From contig JAPXFQ010000351.1 of the NCBI GenBank assembly GCA_028564705.1, forward strand, positions 1,054,001-1,118,000: a DNA stretch of 64,000 bases, in the 5' to 3' direction. The notes under the pieces are model-generated. The model searched no databases. It had not been told where the DNA came from and saw nothing but the letters and a program-made list of their open reading frames with translations. This document shows, in pieces, positions 13,472 through 25,744 of this stretch (the stretch's first letter is position 1; each line of letters opens with the position of its first letter). The translations under genes were made by a program, and so were the position numbers. Source of the DNA: Apricaphanius iberus. Taxonomy: Eukaryota > Chordata > Actinopteri > Cyprinodontiformes > Aphaniidae.

Positions 13472-14035
13472 TGTTGTATCTATTTTTTGGGGCTAATATC
13501 TTTAGTAAGAAGTCAGAAGATAAAAGTCTGTTTTTCTATTATGCATGGTTGTAAAACATATCCTTGACCAGTATTTAACTGGGACAAGCTTTTAAGTCAT
13601 AAAACTCTTGGGTAAGTTTTATTGCAGGCTGTAAAAACAGGATGTCTGTAGATTTAGTATGCCGGAACCAAGGCCATAAAGCTGGGAGTGTTGCTTAGGA
13701 CCATAAAACTCAGAATGAACTTTTGACTTGGATCCAGGAGAAAAGACACGTCCCATATGACTGCATTGACATCCAATCATTGTTAAGACACTGTTTAAAA
13801 TGTTCTGATTGGAGCAGATTAATCCTGGGAGGTTTTGGATGTTTATAAAAGTTATGACACGAAAACCATTCTTCGTCAGAAATCTTTTCTGGCCCAGAGA
13901 AACTAGGGCATCTTTCTCTGTAAACTGCAATTTGTTAATCTGTTCAAAATAAATGTTAAGAACTGGAAATTGGCTCCATTTTGTCTCTGCTTGAACATGC
14001 ACTGAATTATCTTTTTTATAAATTTTAATTCTACA
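13472..14035 (+). mobile_element. Solo LTR (564 bp), copy 1, inside the LINE
   Basis: Starts TGTTG and ends CTACA. It is flanked by a 4-bp direct repeat GTGT (13468-13471 and 14036-14039). It aligns over its length with 59090-59683. It contains a promoter-like TATAAAA (13844-13850) and an AATAAA polyadenylation signal (13948-13953), the order expected within an LTR. There is no internal retroviral or retrotransposon coding region beside it, so it is a solo LTR. It interrupts the 3' untranslated part of the L2-like LINE and is therefore younger. Confidence 0.75.
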
Positions 14036-14196
14036 GTGTATATATTATCCTTTATTATTTATTTGTATTTATTTTTATTTTACGTTTTAACTTCACTTAT
14101 TTAAGTTCTGTACTGGAGAGAAAAGTTGCCGGAGTCAAATTCCTTGTATGTGTCATACTTGGCCATTAAAGCTGATTCTGATTCTGATTCTGATTC
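14036..14196 (+). mobile_element. L2-like LINE 3' end
   Basis: This continues the LINE after the inserted LTR. It ends in ATTAAAGC followed by four copies of TGATTC (14173-14196), the short tandem 3' tail typical of fish L2-like LINEs. Confidence 0.7.
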
Positions 14197-14396
14197 TAAA
14201 ACCAACCAGTAGAGCTCAGTGACAGCGCCCTAAAGTGAGGACCAGGCAAAATGCCCTCATTTTGTTTTAAATGGTCCTGACTTTATAGGTTAAAAACCCA
14301 AATTGGTAACAATTGGTCCTCAGTCTGAATTCTGGAAGGGAGCGCGCACACACACACACACAAACACACACACGCACACAAAACTAAGTGCAATTT
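14197..14396. repeat. CA microsatellite and flanking repeat
   Basis: A CA tract at about 14345-14385 follows words (AGTGAGGACC) shared with 10970-10985. Probably the other side of the repeat into which the LINE inserted. Confidence 0.45.
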
Positions 14397-15732
14397 AGAA
14401 CAACTAATAAACTAAATCAGTTTTCGGGACTACAGGAGGAAGTTGCATGCATGTCACTTATATGCAGGAGTATAACAAAATCCCAGAAAGCCGCAGGAAG
14501 CAAAGATACGTTAAAGTGCTATCAACTGTGTCACCATGGAGCACTAAATAATATGTGTGTTTGAATGAAACAGTTTCAAGGTAGTGGTCCTGGGAAAAAG
14601 ATGAATAAACAGTACTGATTCACTCAGCTTTGAGATTAAGAAAGAGAATAATAACATGAGTCTTTTTTGAGAATGTTTTTAAATATTTTGTTGTGTTTTT
14701 GTCAGACGTGCATTTCCAATACTGGACAACCACGGAGGAGAAAAATATTTGATTTTAAATTAGTTCACTGCATGCTTTCATTTTGAAAGACACAGCAGTC
14801 TTTCACAGACCCAGCCCCGCCATTTAAGGGTGCAGACGGTGCTGACTGAGAGGCTGAAGCTGCAGCGACAGTCAGTGCGCTTACACCGCACGTGTTTGAA
14901 GCGACCAGAGAGTCACTGACCAGTAAAGTCATTGACTTTACATGTAAAGTCAATGGAGAAGTGCGATGAAGCATGACAGGGGGTCCTGGGTCACGTCAGA
15001 AGCAAATTTGCGTAAATGCTTTTTGTGCTTGATTTGTGCAACTGATTAGCACGAATCAGGCATTTGAGGCGCAACCGAAAATATGCACTGCATTTTATGT
15101 GGTGCATTTTGTGCATTCACAGGTTTGCTGGTGAAGTTGGAAAATGTGAACATTGGCTTCTAGTCGTGCTGAGTCAGCTCGAGGACCAGAGTCCACTGGG
15201 AGCTCCTGGAGGGTTGGGAGGAGGGAGGAGGCCAGCTGACTGCTTTGGAGTCCTCCCACAAGTTTTGTATTTCCGGCTTCACGCCCGTGAAAATAGCATA
15301 TTTTGAAGCACGACCAGTCTGCTTTGGACAAGCTTAAAGGCGTGAATGTCCAAGCGTCCAGCTATGGGTGTGCGGTGCGTTTTGAGGCTTTTGGTGTGAG
15401 AGTTTAGGTTGAAAAGAGAGCTGCAGCTCCGTTTAAATTAGTCATTTCTTATAGGTTAGAAAAGAAAGAAAGGAAATTAAGTTTGTAAGACATTTGTCTG
15501 CAAGGAATTTTTTTTATTTCTTTTGGTCTAAAATAACATTGGACTTTCAGGAACAGATAAAAGCAATCTAACACTTAATACCGTATTGTTGTTAAATAAC
15601 ATAATTTTTATATTAACTAAACCTATGTTAAATGAAAATGAGTTGTGTTACAGATCTTCCACATATTAAATGAAGCTTGTCTGCCTGCCTGTGTGGTTTT
15701 TTGAATTGCTCTATGAAATTCCCATCAGTATT
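14397..15732. other. No gene seen
   Basis: Only short unsupported frames. 14820-15350 is locally GC-richer and contains a small palindromic pair (AAAGTCATTGACTTTAC, 14925-14945), possibly MITE-derived. Confidence 0.4.
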
Positions 15733-15740
15733 TTCTATAG

Positions 15741-16075
15741 CAGTGGTTCCCAAAATTGGGGTCGGGATCCCACTTGGGGTCATATACATGTAGGGTCTTG
15801 ATATTTCCTGGAGAAAAAATGTCAATACCAGAAACGACAAAGAGCAAACCTCTGTATTCAATAAATTTAATAAAAGAAGAAAAAATGACCTGAATTGTTA
15901 AAGGCAATTATATATTCCTCAATATATTGGCTTTTGACGTTGGCTATGCTGCCATTGTACCACTTATAAAGTGACTCAGAAAAAAAATGCTTGTATGTTC
16001 AATCAGGAGTTTGGGTCACAGGCAGCTTAACTTTTTATTTTGTGGGTCAGAGAATGGAAAGTTTGGGAAGCACTG
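15741..16075. mobile_element. hAT MITE (335 bp) with 8-bp target duplication
   Basis: Begins CAGTGGTTCCCAAA and ends TTTGGGAAGCACTG, an inverted pair. It is flanked on both sides by the exact 8-bp duplication TTCTATAG (15733-15740 and 16076-16083). An 8-bp duplication and CAGTG termini define hAT elements. It has no transposase and must have been moved by one supplied in trans. Confidence 0.85.
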
Positions 16076-16083
16076 TTCTATAG

Positions 16084-18140
16084 GACTTTATATCATGTTC
16101 ACTGTTATCATATCAGAGATCAGATGAAGTTCAGCTAGAAACCATGGAAGGTGAGTAAGGCAGAGCAGGTGCTGAAGACGGAAGTGATTTTAGGTAAGGT
16201 GTGCCCAGCCAGATGATCTCAGGAAGGTTTTAAGTTGATCGTGGCTGTTGCGTCTTTAGAAGAAACTAAAAGCTGCTTGGAGGCTGAGATGGCCGCTCCT
16301 CTTGTTTGATGTGAAGAATATTTTATAACGTTTCAACTTTTTAAAGCAAAACAAAGTAAAAAATATCCAGATTTATGATCCAAAATAATAATAACAATCA
16401 CAGTGATTATTGTGTTTCTATCACGTTATGCGTGTGTGTTGTGGTTTGCTAAACAAAAGAATGACTTTTAGAAACCTGCTGTAAGAGGAAAAATATAAAA
16501 ATCTGGAATATATGGTTTCACATTGGCGGCTGTAGATGGGGCCAACAGGGGCCAGTGCCCCTGTAGAAGTGGACGTGTAGTGCAAACATTGTTTTTTACC
16601 TTGAAAGTTAGTACTTTAACACCAAATAGAAAAGTCTTGCTTCAAACTTTGGTCTAGAAATGCCTCACTAAACAGTACGTTTTGAATCCACCTGTTTAGT
16701 CTGTATTCTCTCACATGAAGATCATCAAATCAAAGTACCGATCTACTATGAACGATTGATGTCTGCTGACCTGCCTTATTTATCCAAGAGGGAAATTAGG
16801 TGTCGTTGTATCTTTCACTAATTTTCTTCAAGGAGTTGCTGTAAATGCTGATGGCGGTGGGCGGGAAGGATCTTCCGCAACAGTCTTTTGGGAAACTACC
16901 TACCTCCTCCCAGTGTCAGAAGTCCCACTAAGGAAGGATATAGGTTAGATGTTTCAAATTCTGACAAATCTGATTTATGTTTGCATATAAATATATATGA
17001 GTTTCATTCATAGTTTTCAAAGATTTTTATCATGTGGCAGCTCTCAGCAGACTGCTTAGGAAAAAGCTTAATTTAGGTAACCTAAAAACATTTTGATATT
17101 GCAATAGCCCCATTACCCCTATGGACTGATTGGTCCAGTAAAGTGATGGCACTCTCACTGCAACCTAGCAGTGGTAGCGGCTGATTGGCCTGGTGGTGTT
17201 TGTCTGAATTCACGCCTCAGAATGGTGAAGCATGGATTCCAGAGAGTTCAAAACATAGCTGGGGGAAACTAAACAAATAAAGCGCAAATATCAGACCGTG
17301 AATGACCACAATGGCAGGAGTGGGGCAGACTGCAAGCACTGAAAACCCTATGCAGAAAATGACAGCATGTACAGTGAAACGCCGGCAAGCGGTGGGAAAG
17401 AGAGTGGGCAAGATATGGACTGCAGCTTCATCATTTGGAATGTTGCCGGGAGGAACGGAGCTGCGATAGGAGCAGTTATTACGTTCTACTTCAGTCAGGG
17501 TAGTGGTAGAGCAGGTGAAGACGGCGTGTAACCTAGCAGTGGATGGAGAAGCCACGGCAAGCCCATGGTGTCCTGGAGAAAGAAAGTTGGTACCGTTACT
17601 GGTACCATTACCGTACTTCGGGGATGGTAAAGGAAACACAACCATTCTGTTCTGGGCTTTGAAGACCCGACCCGTTCGAGGCTAACCCTAACTCTAGTGG
17701 AAAAGGGGCATTGGTAAGGTGAGTGTCTTAAGGCTGATAAAGCCCTAATTATTCAACTGTACACTTTTGATCACATGCTTGAAGGTGTACGTTTCTAGGT
17801 AAACAACTCAAAGCTGCTTTCTATGTGTTAAAAAGGGGGAACCTGAGGCCTCCTCCTATGTTCAACGTTGGTTTCCTATGTTTAACATAGATGGCTACTT
17901 TCACTCCTCTCTCAAACCATCTGTCTTCTCAATTATATCCTTCAGATGTAGATGGACTGCTAAGTCTCTGATTGATGAGTTTGCTCTTTGTTGAGCCTTC
18001 TTTTAGTGCAGTTGCTCTTTCAATTCTCCAGTGTAAAGCTCTGAACATCCCTCACTAAACTGGACTGTATATACCATGCTTGTGATGAGCTTGTGTTTGG
18101 GTGTTTTGTCTTTGGGATGAACGTTTCTTTGCTTGAGAAT
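16084..18140. other. No gene seen
   Basis: 16790-16930 may be an old LINE fragment. The - strand frame at 17217-17645 has no recognisable motif and low protein-like character. Nothing else can be supported. Confidence 0.4.
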
Positions 18141-18149
18141 TAATTAGCA

Positions 18150-18650
18150 CGTATCATAGGAAGAACCCCATCCACCCATCATTACACCTGTCCTGCTGCA
18201 GCTACACTGGCTCCCACTCACTCACTGCATACAATATAAGATAGCACTTTTTACTTACAATGCCATCCATCAGCTCACCCCCTCATACCTTACTGACCCC
18301 CTTCATGTCAGATCTTCTTCTTCTATCCATCTCACTGTCCCATCTGTACGCCTGGTAACAATGGGTGAGAGAGCATTCAGCCGTTCTGCCCCCTGACTTT
18401 GGAACTCACTCCCGCTTCATATTCTTAACATCAGCACATTCTCGCCCTTTAAAAAAGAACTCAAAACACATCTGTTCAGACTTTGCTACTCATTATAACT
18501 CATATTACATCTGTTACTCCTTATGTGTTGTTTTATATGTTGTTTACACTGTGTGATGTTTATCCTTTTTTTAGCTGACTGTTTTAAACTGTATGGCGAC
18601 TTTGAGAGTCTGAAAGATGCCTTATAAATAAAATGTATTATTAGTTAGCA
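18150..18650 (+). mobile_element. LINE C-terminal and 3' fragment
   Basis: The + strand translation reads LHWLPL near 18210, SYLTDPLHV near 18285, GERAFSRSAP near 18370 and LWNSLPLHI after a frame break. This is the C-terminal motif series of a CR1/L2-type non-LTR element. It ends with a TATAAATAAAATGTATTATTA tail (about 18623-18643). It lies about 0.8 kb upstream of the likely ckm promoter. Confidence 0.65.
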
Positions 18651-19299
18651 GCTGACCTTTCTCTTTTAGGGGCTTGTAGCATTAGTGAGAGTTGCAGCTT
18701 TAATCCTAAATTACTCTACTTCTTTCTCTGTGATGTTTTTGCTCCAGAGCTCTGATTCACTGGCAGTTATTAGGTCCATGAGTGGAATTCCCTGTGAGGA
18801 GAGGGCAAAATTAAGTCCCTTGGCCAAAACTGCTTCTTCAGGCTGTCAGTTTCCACCCAGACACATTTCTTATCCACAGTTCTCAGCTGACCAGGTTACA
18901 AGTGACCTCTTGCACTCTGATTGTCAAAATGCTGAAAAAAGCTCTATAACTTCAACCCATTGACTATTTAAACACTTAACTGAAGCTAGAGAAGATTAGA
19001 TAATCATAAAGAAGGGTTCTGTTACATGGAAAACTGTTGCATTTAATGCTCATCATCCCTGATAAATAAACAGTGTTGCCAGGCATCATAACTTTATAGA
19101 TCCCTACAATTCACAAGTAAGAAGACTACAGACTCTTTCCAATATTCACACCTAACACAATAATCCCTGTATTTCCTGGTATGCCTGGCAAACCACATCT
19201 TAACTTTCTGAACCCCCCCCCCATATGTGTCATCTGCACCACCAACAACCCCCCTGCCTGTCCTACTGGGGTTATGTATGAGTCCTGGTGTTGGGAGGC

Positions 19300-19474
19300 A
19301 TGGGGGTCCAGCTGCAGTAACTTCTTGGATGACACTGTTGCAAAGGCACCCTTTCCTAACTGTTGAGGATATCAGTACAGAACTAGCCAATGAGAGCTCA
19401 GCAGGCACTAAAATGGCCAAACGAATGGCTGATGTCTGCCCACTATATAAACAGGGAGCAAGGACATCCAGAGC
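19300..19474 (+). promoter_or_regulatory. Probable ckm core promoter
   Basis: A TATATAA box lies at 19444-19450, a CCAAT box at 19387-19391 and an E-box CAGCTG at 19309-19314; another CAGCTG is at 18884-18889. CAGCTG E-boxes bind myogenic bHLH factors and are known in vertebrate Ckm control regions. The TATA box is followed about 30 bp later by a short segment ending in a good splice donor. Transcription start is inferred, not shown. Confidence 0.5.
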
Positions 19475-19552
19475 TGGGTGACCCCTTTTTTGGCTGTGGT
19501 GAACAGGATCTGATCCCAAGGACTGTTACCTCTGTTCTTGTCTTGTGTGCAG
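19475..19552 (+). other. ckm: Probable non-coding exon 1 of ckm
   Basis: The segment downstream of the TATA box ends CAG|GTAAAAA with the donor at 19553. The first coding exon has its acceptor at 20577 (TTTCCATAG), 15 bases before the ATG. Vertebrate Ckm genes have a non-coding first exon, so this arrangement is expected. The exact 5' end is a guess from the TATA position. Confidence 0.45.
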
Positions 19553-19567
19553 GTAAAAAAATACATT

Positions 19568-19601
<34 letters not shown>

Positions 19602-19603
19602 AT
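19568..19603. repeat. TA microsatellite in ckm intron 1
   Basis: Near-pure TA dinucleotide run interrupted once, in the first intron. Confidence 0.9.
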
Positions 19604-20592
19604 ACACATAACAAACACAATAATGTTTTGATGTTAAAGGAGAACACAAGGAAGTATAGATATACATACAGCACATACCAGACAAGATACCATAGCTCTT
19701 TAAATTTACGGGAGAGGAAGACTAAATCTAGACAGCTAGAACTTTTACTAACATTACAGTTAGTCTTTTTGCATATGCAGAATACTTTTTTCTGGATCAA
19801 TGCACTAAGTTTGTCATTTTACAGAAGTTTTCCATATGTCTACGTTTAACAAAAACTTACTTGAGAAAATATTTAATCATTTATGTTCTGGTAATGACTG
19901 TACATCTCTATACTCTGCTAAGACTATCTCTTGAATCAGAAGGTTATAGTTTCGTGCATGTTGGAGAGCTGTTTTAGTTGCACGTCTTTTTGAGATTTAA
20001 TCTTACAAAACAACTAAACCAAAAGCTGTTATATTTTATATTCAGTTTTGCAGTGGACAGCAACTAGACAAATCAGATCTAAAGTCCAAAGCTACGTCAA
20101 AGAAAATTCATCTTCTTGGTGGGTGGAAGCTCAAAAGAACCTTATGCTCAATATAATGATGCCTGTCACTAACTCTGTGTTTGATCTGGTAAAACAGCGT
20201 GAGATATGGTTTTTAAACTTTGTATCTTTACCTAAATGATCAAGGCACTGCCGGTATGGGCTCAGTACATAAAGGGTATACAGTCAGATGAACTCGGGGC
20301 TAAAAATACCCAAAGGTCAGGTGCTGCTCCCTCCACCCTCCATTTCAGCATGACATCGGAGCCTCACTCTGAGTGACATATGTTACCAGGATTCCTCAGC
20401 AGGCACCATTTAAATTTTGCAGCTGTTCCAGAGAATATCTCAAGTGTCTAAATCATGAATGCAGTTTCACAGCTATTCTGATTCGCTTTAGATCGTGCCA
20501 GATAACATGTTTGCTCATTAGCAGATGCAGTTTGTGTTTGTTCTTTTTTGAAAAAAGAAATGTTTTTCTTTCCATAGTGTCAGAAAGCAATC

Positions 20593-22457
20593 ATGCCTTT
20601 TGGAAACACCCACAACAACTTCAAACTCAACTACAAAGTTGAGGAGGAGTTCCCAGACCTGTCCAAGCACAACAACCATATGGCCAAGGTTCTGACCAAG
20701 GAAATCTATGGCAAATTGAGGGACAAGCAGACACCAAGTGGTTACACCTTGGATGATGTGATCCAGACTGGTGTCGACAACCCTGGTGAGAGAAACGGAG
20801 GCGCTGAACAGTAGTAGGAAATGATTTAGTCGTACTAGTTTCATACAAAATTGCAGCGATCTAATTAAGATTCTCCTGCGGTACTTACTCCTATCATTTA
20901 GGTCACCCCTTCATCATGACTGTTGGCTGCGTCGCTGGTGATGAGGAGTCATATGAGGTTTTCAAGGAGCTTCTTGACCCCATCATCTCTGACCGTCATG
21001 GTGGATACAAGCCCACTGACAAGCACAAGACTGACCTCAACTTTGAGAACCTGAAGGTATGGTCCTATGACTATAAAGGATCAAAAACTCGTTAATAAAC
21101 AGTCTTAAACCTATAACCTCTATTAAGGATATATGGAAATGTCCACATAAATGTCAACACCAGACTGACAGTGAAATCTTGCCATGTTTTGAATAGGGTG
21201 GTGATGACCTGGACCCCAACTATGTCCTGTCCAGCCGTGTTCGTACTGGTCGCAGCATCAAGGGATACACCCTGCCCCCCCACAACAGCCGTGGCGAGCG
21301 TAGAGCTATTGAAAAGCTGGCCGTTGAGGGTAAGCTATACAAAAAAAAAAGTAACACACTGGGTTGTGTTAAATGGTAAAACCAGTTAGATACATATGAG
21401 AAAAAAAAACCCACATTACCAAAACGATCAGTCTCCCTTTGTTAAGCTACCCTAGCACAATGTCTGCCCCTGCAGCTCTCACCAGCCTGGATGGTGAGTT
21501 CAAGGGAAAGTACTATCCTCTGAAGTCCATGACTGACGCTGAGCAGGAGCAGCTGATCAGTGATCACTTCCTGTTTGATAAGCCCGTCTCTCCCCTGCTG
21601 ACCTGCGCTGGTATGGCCCGTGACTGGCCTGATGGCAGAGGCATCTGGTGAGTGTACATCCAGAATAGCTGGCCTGGACAAAAAACACTCACTGAAAACA
21701 TCCATGAACATTTCTACTTTACTCAAGTATTTCTTTAAATCTATTTTTTGTCTCCTCTTAGGCACAATGACAACAAGACTTTCCTCGTCTGGGTGAATGA
21801 GGAGGATCACCTGCGAGTCATCTCTATGCAGAAAGGTGGCAACATGAGGGAGGTCTTCAAGCGTTTCTGCGTTGGCTTGCAGAAGGTAGGTGATGAGAGG
21901 ATTAAAATAAGTGTTTCTGTAAGTGAAAAAAACATTTTGGCCTATCTTTCCATGACTAAACAGATTGAGGAGATCTTCAAGAAACACAACCATGGCTTTA
22001 TGTGGAACGAGCATCTCGGCTACATCCTGACCTGCCCCTCCAATCTGGGTACTGGCCTGCGTGGTGGAGTCCATGTCAAGTTGCCCAAGTTGAGCCAACA
22101 TCCCAAATTTGAGGAGATCCTCACAAGGCTGCGCCTGCAGAAGCGTGGCACAGGTATCTACAGACTTTATTTTGAGTGTTTGTAGATGATCTTAGCCAGC
22201 TGACTAAGATCCAAACAGAGTGCAGAGAAGTGAAAGATTTGGTTTGGCAGACTTTAATCCGTTCCTGTTGTTCTTCAGGCGGTGTGGACACTGCATCAGT
22301 GGGTGGCGTGTTTGACATCTCCAACGCTGACCGTCTGGGCTCCTCTGAGGTGCAGCAGGTCCAGCTGGTAGTTGATGGTGTCAAGCTTATGGTTGAGATG
22401 GAGAAGAAGCTTGAGAAGGGAGAGGCTATCGATGGCATGATCCCCGCCCAGAAGTAA
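20593..22457 (+). CDS. ckm: Creatine kinase, muscle type (spliced, complete)
   Basis: Cytosolic enzyme that moves phosphate between creatine and ADP/ATP and buffers energy in muscle. Coding exons are 20593-20785, 20902-21056, 21197-21329, 21476-21647, 21762-21885, 21964-22153 and 22279-22457. All introns are GT-AG and phases agree. They join to 1146 nt, 381 residues plus stop, the exact length of vertebrate cytosolic CKs. The N-terminus [15 protein letters not shown] is muscle-type rather than brain-type. Active-site features fall at family positions: Arg96-His97 (SDRHGG), Glu231-Glu232 in VNEEDHL, and reactive Cys283 in [10 protein letters not shown]. The second exon starts with the creatine-specificity loop (GHPFIM). 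No disabling change is seen. The 3' end faces mark4 tail to tail. Whether this is the ckma or ckmb co-orthologue cannot be told. Confidence 0.97.
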
Positions 22458-22765
22458 AGAGGGACAAACTTCCTGTTTTATTGTGACCATTCATGTGCAA
22501 TCGAGCCAGCGGATGGGCATAAAAAGAACAGCTGCTCTCCTAGAGACTTTTGCCTCTGCTAAACTTTTTCCTTCCTTCCAGGTCTATTCTTTTCTCAATC
22601 CTTTTGACTTTTTTTTTTTCCTGTTCTTCCCTGATGGTTGGTAACATCCTGGGATCAACCTCTGAGCTGGGCTCTCCTGGCAGATGTGGTATCACCTACT
22701 TTTTGTAATAAAAAGTGATGATTAATAATCCTGTTCATACTGTTAAATAAAAACTGCCCCATTAT
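22458..22765 (+). terminator. ckm: ckm 3' UTR and polyadenylation signals
   Basis: AATAAA occurs at 22707-22712 and again at 22746-22751, 250-290 bases after the stop. Either could set the mRNA end. Confidence 0.7.
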
Positions 22766-23051
22766 AAAAGTTTCAGAGTGCTCTTGTTTGCTGGTTGGTT
22801 TTGGTCGGTTTGTATATCTAAGTTCGTAGAACCATCTTTGGTAACTATCATCTCTAAAATTATTTTTTCTTAATCGCTTTTCATATTTGGGTCCACTCGT
22901 CATCTCACAGTTGAATCAGTTCATGAAGGCTTGCAAGCTTTTATTTTTGGACAACTCTTAGGTACCACCACTTCTGGTCCACTGCTTCTCCATCAGACTT
23001 CTTTCTCGTCTTGTAGAATTGCTGATATGCTGGGATAACTGTCCTATAGAG

Positions 23052-23393
23052 CACTAGCTCCAAAAGTTGGAGTTGGGGCCCCAATTGGGGTCACAAGTAT
23101 TAAAGTCTGGGGTCATGAGACCCTGTTAATAAATTAACCTAAAGACCAAAAACAGTAATGACAAAGCATTTGTAATGTAGAGACACTGTCGAAAAAAAAC
23201 AAGGTTTAGAAATAAGTAAAAGCAAAACCTTGGCCAATATATTTCATATACTTTTGATCCTGATTGTGTCGATATTTTACTACTTTTTATCTGCCACGGT
23301 AAAAACGTTTCTATGTTCAATCAAGAGTTGGGGTCACAACCCTCTTACATTTGTATTGTGTGGGTCAGACACTGAAAAGTCTGGGAAGCCCTG
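23052..23393. mobile_element. hAT MITE (342 bp), second copy
   Basis: Related to the element at 15741-16075: both contain GGGGTC near the start and GTGGGTCAG then TCTGGGAAG or TTTGGGAAG near the end. It is flanked by an exact 8-bp duplication CTATAGAG (23044-23051 and 23394-23401). It lies about 600 bp downstream of the ckm stop. Its left terminus is more worn than that of the other copy. Confidence 0.8.
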
Positions 23394-23401
23394 CTATAGA
23401 G

Positions 23402-25740
23402 GGGCCTGTTTTAGTTAAGCCTCGGCTGTCGGACAGATGGGCGAAAATGTGACTCTACAATCCTTTGTTAGAGGAATTCAATGTCAAACACAACCAACCT
23501 GTTCTACTGCTGGTAGAACGTAATTGAACTCATCAAGCTTTTCGGTTTGTGCTGAACAAGGCACAGTATATTTTAGTATTAAAATATACTGTGAGACCTG
23601 TATTTTGGTCTCACCTGTTCAGACGCTATGTTTTAGGGTCTTTTAGAGAACGAGCTAGTCTCAACAAGTACAGCTTGGCAACAAGCAGTATACTATAACC
23701 AGTATAGTAATATTAATGTCATAAATGTAAACATTTTCTAGGCAACCAATGGCTGTGCAGTCTGAGATGAAGCATTTTGTTGTTTCTCACCTTTACATGG
23801 TCTTACAAATAATCTATATGATTATGGTTTAACATTGTATGGAAATAGCTTTAGAGGCCTTACCCAGGTTCATGGATAGCATTGGTCACTGCTGTTACCT
23901 CGACAATATTGAATACCCATCTGCATGTTTATCCAACTAACAGTCAAAACTCTGGGTGGTAACACTTGTGACCCATTATGCTTTAATTTACAGTAACTTA
24001 CTTGTCAGTTGCTGCCAGTTAATTACAGTGAATTTCACAGTAAGTTTGTTACGGTGTAGGGATAAAAAGAATGGAAGGAAAAAGCAGACATGAAAACGGA
24101 TCAGAGTTGTAAAAGAGGAGAATGAGGTGGTCTGCTGCCCGGAAGAAGATTTTGGATATTTTATATTTTAAAGCATCAATCTGGTGGACTTTGAGAATAA
24201 AAAAAAAAGATCAAAGACTTACAGGGATAGATGGATGTATATTCAATGGAGAAAAAGCGATAATATATAGTCAAGCGATAAATAATTATTGATCACTTTT
24301 TGTTGTAAAAAAGTATTAAATATACTATAACTGTGGCCCTGGCTTATAAATGATTTTTGTTCAGTGAATTCAATTAAACCCTATTTTCAGAGATTTTTCA
24401 TTTTCCTATTAATGTCAGTTATATATATATATAAAAAAAATCATCTTCAGAGACCTAAGTCAGTTCAGTAAGTACTGAGCAGGGGGGGGGTGTTCTACGA
24501 AGTGAGCTAACTCAGAAAACCAGCTGGTTTCTGCTGCTGTTCTCTCCCTCTCCACATCCACCGTCCAATGTAAAGTTATTAAATCGTTTTCAGCAGATGC
24601 AGTTTTCTTTTTGGTGGTTATATTTTACAACAGAATGTAGGTTTTATCTTTTAAAATGTAGTTCTACTTAGTGATTTATTTCATCTAATGATTGAACATT
24701 CGGAAGAGCATTGGTGTTTTTATTTATTTGCTACCAGAAGCTTTTTGTTCCACCCATGTCACACCTAACACCACGCTTTATTAATAATTACAAATAAATC
24801 ACTTTTTGTCTAAGATGGAACCATGAAATTATACTGTTCTGTCTAAATAGCCCTATAGTACCTTATAGAATAGTAGAAATTGGTTAAAAAACACTTATGT
24901 AAAATTAAATACTACATTAATTTGCCTTTACATTTTAAAGATTTGAAACTGATCTTTTTTAGTTGATAAATATATTTTAACATCCTTTCTTAAATCATGT
25001 TCTAACACATTTAACCTGTCAGCTATTTTCTGTCATGTGTTATATTCTGGTTTTAATAATTTACAGATTATATTGCCCTACCCAACCATGTAATATGATT
25101 TATTAAGGTGATTTTGAAGGTTTACAGTTAGACGCCTCTCAGTGCTCACTGTGTCACACTCTAAACCGTCCATAAGGAACATCCCCTAATGTACATTATA
25201 ACACAATGTAGCCTGACAAGTTTTTCTATCCAGCTGCTGTTCCTCTTATTGGTTATGATGTAATTGTAATGCTCATAAGCTGCATTAATACGTTTTTCTC
25301 AGACTGTGAGAAGCCTTTTCCTTTCGTTCCCACTTATCTAGCATAGACGGCGCCTTCCTTTAATGTAGTGTTGACGCACAAGAGCCTGGTTTGTTAAGCC
25401 TCACTTGAATCAGCGCAGACTGAATTCACGCGAGTTCCTTTGGTTGAAAGAAGAAGCCTGGAGTAAACAGTTAGGATAATTCAAGCGAGGATATATTAAA
25501 TGAACCTCGATTTATTGGGCTCCTATAGTGGAATACCCTCCAGGGCTGTACGTTCATGGTATGGGTACTACGGATGTTGATGGTTTTATAGCACAGAGTA
25601 AAAAGTTGCAGCAAGAACATAAAATGCAAATTATTTTTACAAACTAAATGTATTTTGCTAATGCATAATGAATGAATGCATATCAATACATATTCAGAGA
25701 AATCGATTTTAATTAGAGTAAAACAGGCTTATATCAGTAA
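23402..25740. other. Intergenic, no gene seen
   Basis: AT-rich intergenic DNA between ckm and mark4. A short TA run lies at about 24418-24432 and a G run at 24482-24490. No supported gene. Confidence 0.5.
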
Positions 25741-25744
25741 GGTT

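Noticed and set aside
17217..17645. 142-codon open frame on the - strand
   Set aside because: No motif, no splice context, and composition looks like translated non-coding DNA.
19568..19603. TATA-like promoter in ckm intron 1
   Set aside because: It is a TA microsatellite; the TATATAA at 19444 has better surroundings and a donor downstream.
21442..22101. 219-codon open frame antisense to ckm
   Set aside because: It is a shadow of ckm exons 4-6 and runs through their introns; codon bias of ckm explains it.
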